DNA of 64,000 nucleotides from Thinopyrum elongatum (GCA_011799875.1 CM022301.1:208043771-208107770), one strand, 5' to 3'; shown: positions 44,985-57,900, counted from the first letter of the stretch. Numbers and translations: made by a program. The notes: a model not told the origin generated them from the letters alone.

Positions 44985-44998
44985 AGCATCCCCAAGGT
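44985..44998 (-). promoter_or_regulatory. Polypurine tract of D
   Basis: On the minus strand 'accttggggatgct' lies next to the 3' LTR. 'ctcgaggatgag' lies just upstream (plus 45,007-45,018), as in the other Athila elements. Confidence 0.7.
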
Positions 44999-47712
44999 TA
45001 ATTCCTACTCATCCTCGAGTAGGTAAAATCCATGTAATTTTCTTTATTGTGGCATGAATATTCAGATCCATAAGATTCAAGACAAAAGTTTAATATTGAC
45101 ATAAAAACAATAATAATTCAAGCATACTAATAAAGCAATCATGTCTTCTCAAAATAACATGGCCAAAGAAAGTTATCCCTACAAAATCATATAGTCTGGC
45201 TATGCTCCATCTTCATCACACAAAGTATTTTATCATGCACAACCCCGATGACAAGCCAAGCAATTGTTTCGTACTTATGGTGTTCTCGAACTTTTTCAAC
45301 TTTCACGCAATACATGAGCGTGAGCCATGGATATAGCACTATAGGTGGAATAGAATATGGTGGTTGTGGAGAAGACAAAAAGGAGAAAGTCTCACATCAA
45401 CTAGGCGTACTAATGGGCTATGGAGATGCCCATCAATAGATATCAATGTGAGTGAGTAGGGATTGCCATGCAACGGATGCACTAGAGCTATAAGTGGGTG
45501 TGCATCCAACTCGCTTGCTCACGAAGACCTAGGGCAATTTGAGGAAGTCCATCATTGGAATATACAAGCCAAGTTCTATAATGAAAAATTCCCACTAGTA
45601 TATGAAAGTGACAAAATAGGAGACTTTCTATCATGAAGATAATGGTGCTACTTTGAAGCACAAGTGTGGAAAAAGGATAGTAACATTGTCCCTTCTCTCT
45701 TTTCTCTCATTTTTTTTCTTTTCTTTTTTTTATATTTGGGCTTCTTTTGGCCTCTTTTATTTTTTGTAAAGTCTGGAGACTCATACCAACTTGTGAGGGA
45801 ATCATAGCTTCCATCATCCTTTCCTCACATGGGACAATGCTCTAATAATGATGATAATCACACTTTTATTTACTTACAACTCGATACTAGAACAAGATAT
45901 GACTCTATATGAATGCCTCCGACGGTGTACCGGGATGTGCAATGATCGAGAGTGTCATGTATGAAAATTATGAACGGTGGCCTTGCCACAAATACTATGA
46001 CAACTACATGATCATGCAAAGCAATATGACAATGATGGTGCGTGTCATAATAAAACAGAACGGTGGAAGTTGCATGGCAATATATCTCGGAATGGCTATG
46101 GAAATGCCATAATAGGTAGGTATGGTGGCTGTTTTGAGGAAGGTATATGGTGGGTTTAATGCACCGGCAAAAACTGCGCGGTACTAGAGAGGCTAGCAAT
46201 TGTGGAAGGGAGAGAGTGCGTATAATCCATGGACTCAACATTAGTCATAAAGAACTTCATACTTATTTAAAAAAATTATTAGCTATCAAAACAAAGTACT
46301 ACATGCATGCTCCTAGGGGGATAGATTGGTAGGAAAATACCATCGCTCATCCCCGGCCGCCACTCATAAGGAAGACAATCAAAAAATAAATCATGCTCCG
46401 ACTTCATCACATAACGGTTCACTATACGTGCATGCTACGGGAATCACAAACTTTAACACAAGTATTTCTACCAATCCACAATTACTCACTAGCATGACTC
46501 TAATATCACCATCTTTATATCTCAAAACAAATGCAAGGAATCAAACTTCTCATCTTATTCAACGCTCTTTATATGAAAGTTATTATTATATCCCTCTTGG
46601 ATGACCATCATATTAGGACTAAATTCATAACCTAAGAAAATTACCATGCTGTTTAGAGACTCTCAAAATAATATAAGTGAAGCATGAGAGTTCAACAATT
46701 TCTATAAAATAAAGTCACCGCCGTGCTCTAAAAAGATATAAGTGAAGCACTAGAGCAAACTGCCTAGCTCAAAAGATATAAGTAAAGCACATAGAGTATT
46801 CTAATAAATTCATGATTCATGTGTGTCCCTCTCAAAATATGTACAACAAGGATGATTGTGGTAAACTTAAAAGCAAAGACTCATATCATACAAGACGCTC
46901 CAAGCAAAACACGTATCATGTGGTGAATAAAAATATAGCCTCAAGTAAATTTACCGATGGACGAAGACAAAAGAGGAGATGCCATCCATGGCATCCCCAA
47001 GCTTAGATGCTTGGCTGTCCTTGAATATTACCTTGGTGTGCCTTGGGAATCCCCAAGCTTAGGCTCTTGCCACTCCTTATTCCATTGTCCATCAAATCTT
47101 TACCCAAAACTTCACAACACAAAACTCAACAGAAAAAACTCATAAGATCCGTTAGTATAATAAAATAAATCACCACTTTAGGTACTGTTGTGAACTCATT
47201 CTTTATTTATATTGGTGTAATATCTATTGTATTCCAACTTCTCCATGGTTCATACCCCCCCGATACTACCCATAGATTCATCAAAATAAGCAAACAACAC
47301 ATAGAAAACGGAATCTGTCAAAAACAGAACAGTCTGTAGTAATCTGCAAATTACGTATAATTCTGTAACTCCAAAAATTCTGAAAAATTAGGAAAACCTG
47401 GGAAATTTGTATATAAATCTTGTGTAAAACATTCAGATCAAAAGAACGTTTCTGTGATTTATTGAATTTTCGGCAATGAGCGCAAAAGTTTCTGTTTTTC
47501 AGCAAGATCAAATCAACTATCACCGTAGACCATCCCAAAGGTCTTGCTTGGCTCAAACACTAATTAAAACACCAAAACACAATTACTACAGAGGTAATAA
47601 TGTTTATTTATTGAAAAACATAACCAAAATCAAAAAAACATAAAAATAAAATTGGGTTGCCTCCCAACAAGCGCTATTGTTTAACGCCCCTAGCTAGGCA
47701 TAAAACATAGAT
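44999..47712 (-). other. Non-coding 3' internal region of D
   Basis: About 2.7 kb of AT-rich DNA between protease and the 3' LTR; no pol. It contains a T-rich low-complexity stretch (45,700-45,770) and three 31-nt stem-loop units at 46,660-46,797. It is colinear in part with the 3' region of E ('ctagctaggggca', 'caagcgctattgttt'). Short ORFs are probably chance. Confidence 0.7.
46660..46797 (-). repeat. Three stem-loop repeat units in D
   Basis: Units at 46,660-46,690 (CTCTC/GAGAG), 46,725-46,756 (GCTCT/AGAGC) and 46,767-46,797 (GCTC/GAGT), each enclosing the complement of 'gcttcacttatat'. The stems differ but stay paired. Confidence 0.7.
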
Positions 47713-48621
47713 CTAGGTATTGTCATCTTTGGTATGCAAGCCATAAGTAGCCCTCATAATAGATTCATATGGCAACTTAATTTTCTTTCTTGGGAAGTGT
47801 TCCATGCCCTTCCTTAACGGAAATTGAAATCTAATGTTTCCTTCTTTCATATCAATAATTGCACCAATCGTTCTAAGGAAAGGTCTACTAAGAATAATAG
47901 GGCATGTAGGATTGCAATCTATATCAAGCACAATAAAATCTACGGGCACATAATTCAAATTTGCAACAATAAATAACATCATTAATCCTTCCCATAGGTT
48001 TCTTAATAGTGGAATCCGTAGATGCAAATTTAAAGAACAATCATCAAATTCACGGAAACCTAGCACATCACATAAAGTTTTTGGAATCGTGGAAACACTA
48101 GCACCCAAATCACGCAAAGCATGGCACTCGTAATCTTTAATTTTAATCTTAATAGTAGGTTCCCACTCATCATAAAGCTTTCTAGGAATAGAAACTTCCA
48201 ACTCAAGTTTTTCTTCAAAAGATTTCATCATAGCATCAACGATATGTTTAGTAAAAGCTTTATTTTGATTGTAAGCATGAGGAGAATTTAACATGGATTG
48301 AAACAAGGAAATACAATATATCAAGGAGCAATTATCATAATTAAAGTCCTTGAAATCCAAAAGAGTGGGTTCATCGCTACTTAAAGTTTTGACCTCTTCA
48401 ATCCCACTTTTATCAATTTTTGCATTAAGATCTTTAAACTCCGAATCATTGGGACACCTTCTAGCTAAAGTTGACTCATCTCCAGTCCCATCTTTATTAA
48501 TATTTATATTAGAAAACAAAGATTCAATAGGAGTCACACCAATCACTTTAATATCTTCATCATTATTCTCACAAAAACTAGAAGAACGCGCTTTTACAAA
48601 CCAATCTTGCTTAGCACGCAT
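47713..48621 (-). CDS. Gag-protease polyprotein part of D (aspartic protease)
   Basis: 302 codons on the minus strand. An acidic N-terminal linker contains 'KSGIEEVKTLSSDEPTLLDF' (residues ~71-90), a motif also found twice in the ORF of E. The protease active site is 'ALRDLGASVSTIP', with the C-terminal 'IILSRPFL' (usually GRPFL). It ends after 'KIKLPYE…'. No RT follows, so the element is non-autonomous. The ATG at 48,621 is within the polyprotein, so the real start is upstream in gag. Confidence 0.8.
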   Translation of the reverse strand: MRAKQDWFVKARSSSFCENNDEDIKVIGVTPIESLFSNININKDGTGDESTLARRCPNDSEFKDLNAKIDKSGIEEVKTLSSDEPTLLDFKDFNYDNCSLIYCISLFQSMLNSPHAYNQNKAFTKHIVDAMMKSFEEKLELEVSIPRKLYDEWEPTIKIKIKDYECHALRDLGASVSTIPKTLCDVLGFREFDDCSLNLHLRIPLLRNLWEGLMMLFIVANLNYVPVDFIVLDIDCNPTCPIILSRPFLRTIGAIIDMKEGNIRFQFPLRKGMEHFPRKKIKLPYESIMRATYGLHTKDDNT

Positions 48622-49797
48622 CCTAGCGGTTCATTCTTTACATTCATCAATTAGAAATTTTAATAGCTTTCAGAGATTCATTAATATCATTATTGGGTGG
48701 CATAGATCTAATTTTCAAAGAATCAATCTCAAGAGAAATTCTATCAACGTTCCTAGCCAAATTATCAATCTTGAGCAATTTTTCTTCAACCATAGCATTA
48801 AAATTCTTTTGAGAATTAATGAAATATTTAATATTATTCTCAAGATAAGAGGGTATTTTATTACAATTTCCATAAGAATTGTTGTAGGAATTACCATAAT
48901 TATTAGAGGAATTACTAGGAAATGGCCTAGGGTTGAAATTACCTCTATAAGCGTTATTACCAAAAAAATCCTACCAACAAAATTCACATCCATAGATTCA
49001 TTATTATTCTCAATCAAAGTGGACAAAGGCATATCATTAGGATCAACAAGAGCAATCTTACTAGTAAACAATTTCATAAGTTCATCCATCTTTCCACTCA
49101 AAGTACTAATTTCTTCAATCGCATGCACTTTTTTACTAGTGGAAGATCTTTCGGTATGCCATTGAGAATAATTAGCCATAATATTATCTAGGAGTTTAGT
49201 AGCTTATCCTAATGTAATTTCCCTAAAAGTACCTCCCGCGGCGGAATCTAAAAGATTTCTAGATGCAAAATTCAATCCGGCATAAATTTTTTGTATGATC
49301 ATCCATAAACTTAAACCATGAGTAGGGCAATTTCTTATCATCAATTTCATCCTCTCCCAAGATTGTGCAACATGTTCATGATCAAGTTACTTAAAATTCA
49401 TTATGTCGTTCCTAAGGGAGATGATCTTAGCGGGAGGAAAATACTTGGAAATAAAAGCATCTTTACACTTGTTCCATGAATCAATACTATTTTTAGGCAA
49501 AGATAAAAACTAAGTTTTAAAACAATCTCATAGTGAGAACGGAAATAGCTTCAATTTAACAATATCATTATCCACATCTTTTTTCTTTTGCATATCACAC
49601 AACCCAACGAAAGCGTTTAGATGGGATGTGGCATCTTCACTAGGAAGGCTGGAAAATTGATATTTCATAACAAGATTCAGCAAAGCGGCATTAATTTCAT
49701 AAGATTCCGCACTAGTGGCGGGAGCAATCGGAGTACTAATAAAATCATTATTATTAGTATGGGAAAAGTCACACAATTTGGTATTTTCTTGAGACAT
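48622..49797 (-). pseudogene. D: gag with stops and frameshifts
   Basis: The start codon is at 49,797 ('MSQENTKLCDF'); the Gag core 'KLKLFPFSL' is at about residue 83, where the frame stops (49,528). Homologous Gag sequence continues in broken frames through 'SWERMKLMI'-like residues to 'MANYSQWHTERSS' (49,179) and on to 48,715. Not functional. Confidence 0.75.
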
Positions 49798-50005
49798 CGT
49801 GACAAGGCAAACGATCTAACACACGAGCAAACAAAAAGCAAATGAAAAAGACGAACGAAAGAAGGGCGAATAAAACGGCAAATCTTTTTGTGTTTTTCTG
49901 AAAACATTTTAGAAGTGGGGGAGAGGAAAATGAGAGGCAAATGGCAAATAATGTAAGGCAAGAGATGAGAGTTTATGGTGGGTACTTGGTAGGCTTGATG
50001 TAGAA

Positions 50006-50025
50006 CCTCCCCGGCAACGGCGCCA
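50006..50025 (-). promoter_or_regulatory. Primer-binding site of D
   Basis: On the minus strand 'tggcgccgttgccggggagg', 11 bp after the 5' LTR. This is the usual Athila site, generally attributed to tRNA-Asp. Confidence 0.8.
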
Positions 50026-50036
50026 GAAATTCTTCC

Positions 50037-50491
50037 TGCTACTTCTTGAGCTTGCGTTGATTTTTCCCTTGAAGAGGAAAGGGTGATGCAGTAAAGTAGA
50101 GATAAGTATTTCCCTCAGTTAAGAACCAAGGTATCAATCCAGTAGGAGGCACAAGCAAGTCTCCAATCTATGCACCTGCACAAACTAACAAACACTTGCA
50201 CTCAACGCGAAAAAGGGGTTGTCAATCCCTTCACGGTCTCGAACAAGAGTGAGATCTAATAGAGATAGGTATAAAAGATTACTAAAATGTAAAACAAAGT
50301 AAAAAAAACAAATAAATTGCAGCAAGGTATTTTTGGGTTTTTTAGTTTATAAATCTGACAATATATGATGGAAAATAGACCCGGGGGCCATAGGTTTCAC
50401 TAGAGGCTTCTCTCTTGAAAGAAAATAATACGGTGGGTGAACAAATTATAGTCGAGCAATTGATAGAAAAGTGCAAAGTTATGACGATATC
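50037..50491 (-). repeat. 5' LTR of D, inner part (rest at 61,563-62,692)
   Basis: It matches 43,423-43,880 of the other LTR up to 'gacgatatc', where E is inserted. Confidence 0.92.
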
Positions 50492-52072
50492 TGATACGTC
50501 TCCAACATAACTATAATTTTTGATTGTTCCATGCTGTTATATTATCATTCTTGGATGTTTTACAATCATTTTATAGCAACTTTATATAATTTTTTGGGAC
50601 TAACCTATTGACATAGTGCTCAGTGCCAGTTGTTGTTTTTTGCTTGTTTTTTACTTCGCAGAAAATCAATACCAAACGGAGTGAAACTTTTTAGAGAATT
50701 TTTCTAGGCCAGAAGACACAGGATGGGCCAAAGAAGTACCAGAGGGGTGCCCCGAGGGGGGCACAACCCACCTGGGCACGCCTGGGGGCCCAGGCGCGCC
50801 CTGGTGGGTTTTGCCCACCTCGGTGGCCTCCCGCACCGCCTCTTTGCTCTATAAATACCCCAATATTCCAGAAACCCTAGGGGAGTCGACGAAAATCAAT
50901 TCCAGCCGCCGCAAGTTCCAGAACGACCAGATCCAATCTAGACACCATCACGGAGGGGTTCATCATCCTCATTGGTGCCTCCCCGATGATGCGTGAGTAG
51001 TTCATTGTAGACCTACGGGTCCGTAGTTAGTAGCTAGATGGCTTCCTCTCTCTCTTTTGATTCTCAATACAATGGTCTCTTGGAGATCTATTTGTTGTAA
51101 CTCTTTTTGCGGTGTGTTTGTTGGGATCCGGTGAACTTTGAGTTTATGATCAGATCTATGTTTTTATCCATAAAAGTTATTTGAGTCTTTTGATCTCTTA
51201 TATGCATGATTACTTATAGCCTCGTATTTCTTCTTCTAATCTTTGGTTTAGTTAGGCCGACTAGATCGATTTTTCTTGCCATGGGAAGAGGTGCTTTGTG
51301 ATGGGTTCAATCTTACGGTGCTTTGTCCTAGTGACAGAAGGGAAACGACACGTATGTATCGTTGCCATTAAGGATAACAAGATGGGGTCTAATTCCTACA
51401 TGAATAGATCTTGTCTACATCATGTTATAGTTCTTATTGCATTACTCCGTTTCTCCATGAACTTAATACACTAGATGCATGCTAGATAGTGGTCGATGTG
51501 TGGAGTAATAGTAGTAGATGCAGGCAGGAGTCGGTCTACTAATCTTGGACGTGATGCCTATATAATGATCATTGCCTGGATATCATCATAATTATTTGAA
51601 GTTCTATCAATTGCCCAACAATAATCTGTTTACCCACCGTATGCTATTTTTCTTGAGAGAAGCCACTAGTGAAATCTACGGCCCCCGGGTCTCTTCTTTA
51701 TCATATTTGCCTTCGAGATCTATTTTTATTCGCTTTTATTTTCATATCTATATTTGCAAAAACCCAAAAATACCTTGCTGCACTTTATTTTATTTTGCGT
51801 TTATTCGAGATCTATTTATCCAATCTATCATATTTTTATCCCGTTAACTCGACAATTTCTGGCACCGTTACCCGAAAGGGATTGACAACCCCTTTAACAC
51901 GTCGGGTTGCAAGTATTTGTTCTTTGTGTGTAGGTACTGTTTACGTAGTGTTGCGTGATTCTCCTACTGGTTTGATAACCTTGGTCTCATCACTGAGGGA
52001 AATACCTACCGTCGTTGTGCTGCATCATCCCTTCCTCTTTGGGGAAATACCGACGTAGTTCAAGCCGCATCA
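50492..52072 (+). repeat. 5' LTR of E (1,581 bp)
   Basis: It starts 'tgatacgtctccaacata' and ends 'caagccgcatca'. GC-rich inverted repeat at about 50,752-50,823; TATAAATA at 50,850-50,857. Confidence 0.94.
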
Positions 52073-52083
52073 AAAGGAATTTC

Positions 52084-52101
52084 TGGCGCCGTTGTCGGGG
52101 A
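52084..52101 (+). promoter_or_regulatory. Primer-binding site of E
   Basis: 'tggcgccgttgtcgggga', 11 bp after the 5' LTR; Athila-type. Confidence 0.8.
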
Positions 52102-52333
52102 GACATCATCAAAATCTACCAGGTTCATAATCACAAATCTCATCTCCTTGCGATTTACATTATTTGCCATTTGCCTCTTGTTTTCATCTACCCCACTTCA
52201 CAAAAAATTTCCGTTTTATTCGCCTTCTTTTTCGTTCGCCGTTTTCTCGTCAGATCTCTTGTTTGCTATCTCTACTTGTGTTACCATGTGCCTTCTATTT
52301 GCTTGCATCTTTGCTTGCTAAAAATCTATTGAT

Positions 52334-53176
52334 ATGGATCCTCATCCACTTGCTAATCTTTTCAAAAGATCCAATTATGATGAACCAACTAATAGTGAAT
52401 TGAATTCACTAGATTATCTTTATGAAGTTTTGCTTGAGATTTATGAATCTGAAAATTGTGATGAAGTGTTAAACAAAGAAATTTATAAAGTGATCCATGA
52501 TAGCTCCTTGAATGAAAAGCATGATTGCAATGATATTATTATAAATTCTATTAATGTCAATTGTGTTAGTAATATGAAAAATCCCAAGCTTGGGGATGCT
52601 TGTTTTGTTATGTCCACTACTGATTGCAATGATCATGATTGGGGTGATGATGATTCTTATGACCTTGAAAAATTATTTAAACCTCATGACGAATATGCTT
52701 GTGATAATATTAAAAGTGGGTTTGGAAGAGTGTCAACTTTAGCTCAAAATAATCCCACTTATTTGGAGAGTGTTCAATCTTATGAATTTTTTGATAAAAG
52801 TGGGCTTGGAGAGGTCATGACTTTAGTTGGTGTTAATCCCACTATCTTGGAAGATTATAAAACTGTTATGCATGTAGATCATGAAGAGAAAAATTTATTT
52901 GATAGCTATATTGTTGAATTTTATAATGATCCTACATGTAATTATTATGAGAGAGGAAAATATGGTTGTAAAAAATTTCATGTTACTAAATTACCTCTCG
53001 TTATGTTGAGATTGCTATTGTTCCTTTCTTCTTCCTTGCATATGCTATATATTTCTTGTCTTGATAATTTATTTGCTTATAAAATCCCTATGCATCGGAA
53101 GTATGTTAGACTTAAATGTATTTGTGAAATGTTTCATGATGCTCACTTTGTGTTTCAATTATTACCTTTTATGTGA
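52334..53176 (+). CDS. 280-residue ORF of E, unknown function
   Basis: Intact from ATG ('gatatggatcc') to TGA. No known domain is recognised. It is acidic and rich in Asn, Asp and Cys. Two copies of a motif are seen: 'KSGFGRVSTLAQNNPTYLE' (127-145) and 'KSGLGEVMTLVGVNPTILE' (155-173). A hydrophobic stretch (about 219-241) could cross a membrane, followed by a basic segment ('MHRKYVRLKC'). The repeated motif also occurs in the D polyprotein upstream of protease. It lies where gag should be. It may be a Gag-derived or env-like accessory protein. Confidence 0.7.
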   Translation: MDPHPLANLFKRSNYDEPTNSELNSLDYLYEVLLEIYESENCDEVLNKEIYKVIHDSSLNEKHDCNDIIINSINVNCVSNMKNPKLGDACFVMSTTDCNDHDWGDDDSYDLEKLFKPHDEYACDNIKSGFGRVSTLAQNNPTYLESVQSYEFFDKSGLGEVMTLVGVNPTILEDYKTVMHVDHEEKNLFDSYIVEFYNDPTCNYYERGKYGCKKFHVTKLPLVMLRLLLFLSSSLHMLYISCLDNLFAYKIPMHRKYVRLKCICEMFHDAHFVFQLLPFM

Positions 53177-54928
53177 GCATCAATAAAATCTTATGCCTAG
53201 CTAGGGGCATAAAACAATAGCGCTTGTTGGGATGCAACCCAATGAATAAAATTTATTATTTTCTTTTCCTTTCTGTTCTTGAGTGTTTGCACAATTATGA
53301 TACTGTTATGATTGTGTTTTTTGTGTTTTAATTAGTGTTAGTGCCAAGTAAAGCCTTTGGGATAGCTTTGGTGATAGTTGATTTGATCTTGTTGGAAAAC
53401 AGAAACTTTTGCATCCAGAAAAATAATTGTTTAGAATTACAGAAGTGACGAAAAATTCTGAATGTTTTACACACGATTTATATACAAATTACCTCTGTTT
53501 TTAAAATTTTTGAGAATTTTTGGAGTTACAGAAGTATGATAACAATTTGCATCTTTACAGACTGTTCTGTTTTTGACAGATTCTGTTTTCTTTGCATTGT
53601 GTGCTTATTTTGATGAATCTATGGTTTGTATTGGAGTGTATAAGCCATGGTAAAGTTAGAATACAGTAGATATAATGCAATAACAAAATTTGAATGGGTT
53701 TTCTATAGTACTTAAAGTAAAGATTGGTTTTCTTATACTAACGGATCTCGCGAAGGTTTTGTTGAGTTTTGTGTGATTGAAGTTTTCAAGTTTTGGGTGA
53801 GATCACGATGGATGAAGGAATAAGGAGTAAGAAGAGCCTAAGATTGGGGATGCCCATGGCATCCCAAGCTATTATCTGAAAGAGAAGCAAGCAACTAAGC
53901 TTGGGGATGCCCCGAGTGGCATCCCCTCTTTCTTCTAACGACCATCGGTATTTTACTTGGAGCTATATTTTTATTCGTCACATATCATGAGTTTTGCTTG
54001 GAGTGTCTTGTATGTTATGAGTATTTGCTTGTTTTTCTTTTTATTTCGTGTCATCTATCCTTGCTGGACACACCTATTTGAGAGAGCCAAAATTATGCTA
54101 TGATTTGTTAGAATTGCTCTCTATGCTTCACTTAAATCTTTTTGAGCTATGGAATTGCTCTAGTGCTTCACTTATATCTTTTTTAGCACGGTGTGCTTTA
54201 GTATTTTTGAAGAAATGCTCTCATTCTTCACTTAGATTTATTCGAGAGTTAGTAAAATTTTAAGAAATTCTCTCATGCTTCACTTAAATTATTTTGAGAG
54301 AAGAAAAAATTTCTGCTCATGTTCTTCACTTAGATTTGTTTGAGCTATCAAAAGCAACATATAAAATTAGTCCCAAAGTGATAGATATTCAACAAGGATA
54401 TAATAAAAACTTTCATGAAGATCATTGGACAAAATAAACTTGATTCCTTGTAATAGTTTTGCGATATGTTGATATAATATGTGAGTCATGTTGATGAGTA
54501 ATTATGCTTCAGTAAGAATATTGGTGTTAAGGTTTGTGATTCCCTATGCAAGCACGAAAGTCAAAAGTTATGCAATGAAATTATATCCTACTTGTGGTGC
54601 ATTATTCAGTGTTAGTTATGCTTAATGCTCGCTTATGAGATTTTTCGTTTCTTGGTTGGATGCTTCTCAATCTTTTGCTAGCCTTCATTTGCACTAAGTA
54701 TGATCACTACTTATGCATCCAAAATCCTTAAATCAGTTTTGCCACATGAGTCCACTATACCTACCTATATGCAGTATTCTTTTGCCGTTCTAAGCAAATT
54801 TGTATGTGCCATCTCTAATTTTCAAAATAAATTTCTCTTTTGTGTGCTCGTACCGCTCATGAAACGGTAGGGGGTGGCTAATATTTTTCCATGCTAGATG
54901 TGTTATTCTCAAGATAAGTGTTTATTCA
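53177..54928 (+). other. Non-coding region of E, left of F
   Basis: AT-rich. It includes a 'ctagctaggggca' and 'caatagcgcttgttggg' block shared with D (reverse of 47,650-47,710), a stem-loop array (54,116-54,345) and conserved block I at about 54,709-54,812 ('ctatacctacctatatgc'). Confidence 0.75.
54116..54345 (+). repeat. Array of five 31-nt stem-loops in E
   Basis: Units at 54,116-54,147 (GCTC/GAGC), 54,157-54,187 (GCT/AGC), 54,218-54,248 (CTCTC/GAGAG), 54,270-54,300 (CTCTC/GAGAG) and 54,315-54,345 (GCTC/GAGC). All enclose a conserved 'ttcactta.at' loop. Length is constant while stem bases change in pairs. Confidence 0.75.
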
Positions 54929-57900
54929 TGTGACGCCCCAGGCTTAATTGTGCACTAATCATACACGCAAATGCACACGATCAAGCCTAAGGACTCACTT
55001 GAAGGAATCACAACACAACTCTATAACATAAATAAAGGCATACAAGCATTATATTACAAGCCAGCGCCTCGAGGGCTCGAATACATAAGCTTGATGTCAA
55101 CAAGCATCAGCGGAAGCGTTAGATATCTGAGTACAGATATAAAAGAGAAACAGATAAGCCTTTAAGAAGGTGGTGCAAAACAAAAGCTACGATCGAAAAG
55201 GCGCAGGCCTCCTGCCTGGGACCCTCCGATCCTAATCCTGGTCGTCGGCAAGCTCGTAGTAGTAACCACCCTCAGGGTGGTAGTAGTAGTCGTCGGCGGG
55301 GGCAGTTGTCTCAGGGACTCCATCATCTGATTGCATCAAACGGATATGGGAAAAAAGAGGAAGCAAAGCAACCGTGAGTACTCATCCGAAGTACTCAGCA
55401 ATCAAGGATCTACACTACATATGAAACATTTTCAAAGAAAGGTTGTATATGTGGACTGGGCTGCAGAAATGCCAGAATAGAGAGAAGGCCTAGTCCTATC
55501 GAAGACTAGCATCTTCAGCGGTCTTGCAGCATTAGAAGAGTGTAGATTAGCATAGTATAAAGTAGTAGTAGCATTAAGTATCAACCTCGGCCAGAGATCC
55601 TTTCTCGACTCCCTGTGAGAAAGCAATCCCAGAGCCATACTATCCATTTCTCAACTCAACATTATGTTCTAGCTGTATCGATCGGGATACAACTCCGAGC
55701 GTCCGTTACCGAGGATCCGACTATGCATAGATTAGTTCTTCCCTGCAGGGGTGCACCAACTTACCCACCACGCTCGCTTAACTCTGGCCGGACACACTTT
55801 TCTGGGTCATGCCCGGCCTCGTCCAAACGACACACCATAGTCCTACCTAGGCTCAGCAGAGAGGTCCCCGTCGGTCTATATCCTAAGCGTCCAGGGGTCT
55901 TGGGCCATCGCCCTGTGCACTCCGGGTCGTTGCGCACACGGTGAAGCCAGGCACCACCTCAGTCCTGGATGGCGCCGGTTCGTCCGTGCCGCTATGCTGA
56001 ACTGAACGTCTGACAAAGCTTTCGGAAGAAACATACGACGCAGAGTGCCCATACTTATTCCCGCGTGATGGTTAGTGCTATCGGGCCAAAGGCCCACTCA
56101 GATCAAATATCCAAATCGTTAGTGTGTTGGTAGCGTGCGGTAACGAGCAGAGACTCACGATCGATGTGACCCCGTCGCCCCGTCTCGAGGACTTGCGGCA
56201 AGGGCTAAGAATGCCCGGCCACGCCTCGTAATTATCTCTCGGGCACCCTCCAGGTCAACCCGACTTCCCATCACTCGCAGGTACCCCTCAGGGTCGACCC
56301 GCCTTTCCAAGTAACAGTTGTAAAGTCCAAGTATCCGTGTGTCCATAACATCAGGGGAATCTGAGGTATCACCCTCGTTGGATTCCTACTCCATGTATCC
56401 GTGAAGATGAACTCGGAGGAATCACCCTCGATGGGTTCACACTTGAGGTGTTGCACGACAGCGTCGTTATCGGGAGTGGTGGAGGAATCACCCTCGATGA
56501 CCACGACCGAATAGCTACTCTCCAGAGTTAACATCAGAAGTGCTAAACGAGGTATCACCCTCGGCACTCGATAGTAACGCTGTAGTGTCGTACAACTAAG
56601 GGGGTGATGTGCGGTGCCGAGGCCTGGTTGCCGATCACGTTGATCGAGTCATCTGATAATCCAGCGGGGGCAACTGGGTCAAAGTGGTGTCTCTGGTGGG
56701 TCTCTAACCAGCCTAGACTAAGCAGTTTAGGATAAGCAGGTAAGGTATCAATAACAGGTTACAATAAACAGGCTATGCATCAGAATAGGATAACTCAAAG
56801 CAGTAGCAAATCTAATGCAAGCAGGAGGGAGAAAGAATAGGCGATATAGGCATGTTCAAAGGGGGGTGCTTGCCTGAAAGCTCTGCGGCAAGAGAATGGT
56901 CGTCAGCAGTGTAGCCGGTCTCCAGAGCTGCATTGGTCTCGAGGACTACGTCGGTACCAGGATCTATCGAGAGAGAAGAGGGGGAAGAAACAGATAAATA
57001 CACCGCAAACATAAGCAACAAAAAGCATGCTATGCTAACGTGCAGTGAAGGGTCACCTAAAAGCATGTCTAAATCATATTAGTTATTTTAGGATTTAAGT
57101 TGAATTTATTAACCGGTATATATGTACTATTTATCTACCGGAAACAGGCTAAAAGTTGCGGGTTCACCTCCGTAGAGGGTCCCGACACGGACACAGATGG
57201 CATGGTCGGATTCGTCTCGTCGTTCTGAGCAACTTTCATATATAAAATTTTTCGATCCGAGCTGCGGTTTATTTTCTACGAATTTCTAAAGATTTAAATG
57301 TTTTCTGGAATTTATTTTATTTATCAAATTCAACATTATCCAGAACAGTGTCTGATGATGTCAGCATGAGGTAAATATGATGTCAGCGGTCAACAGTCGG
57401 CTGACCAAGTCAAACCTGACCTGTGGGTCCAGTGGGACTCACTGGTCAGTGACTCAGCTAATTAAACGGGGTTAATTTGACTAAACTAATACTAATTAAC
57501 TAGTAGGGCCCACTGTCAGTGTCTAATTAGTGTTTAAATTAATTAATTAATTAATTAATAGATTATATATTTACCTAAAATCATTTTTAACTGCTGGGCC
57601 CCACATGTCAGTGGGCGGGGCCGCGCTGACTCGGTCAACTGGGCCCAGTGGGACCCAGTGTTAGTGACACAAGGCGCGCCACATCGGCGCCACGCTGGAC
57701 GCCGGCCACCGGAGCTCTCCGGCGAGCTCGCGCGATGGCGAGCAACTCCGGCGAGCCCGGAAACCTTCTATGGTGCATCGTTTCGGCCGTTCTCGGGCTC
57801 TACCGAACGAGCGGAGCGACGCGCGACGGATGGTGCCAGTGGTTGGACGCGGAGGTGGCCGGAGCAACGCCAGCGACGACGGGTGGCGGCGGAGCTCTCG

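Noticed and set aside
45700..45770. T-rich run as possible terminator or A-tail of a LINE/SINE
   Set aside because: It lies inside D, colinear with the element, and no TSD or SINE boxes flank it.
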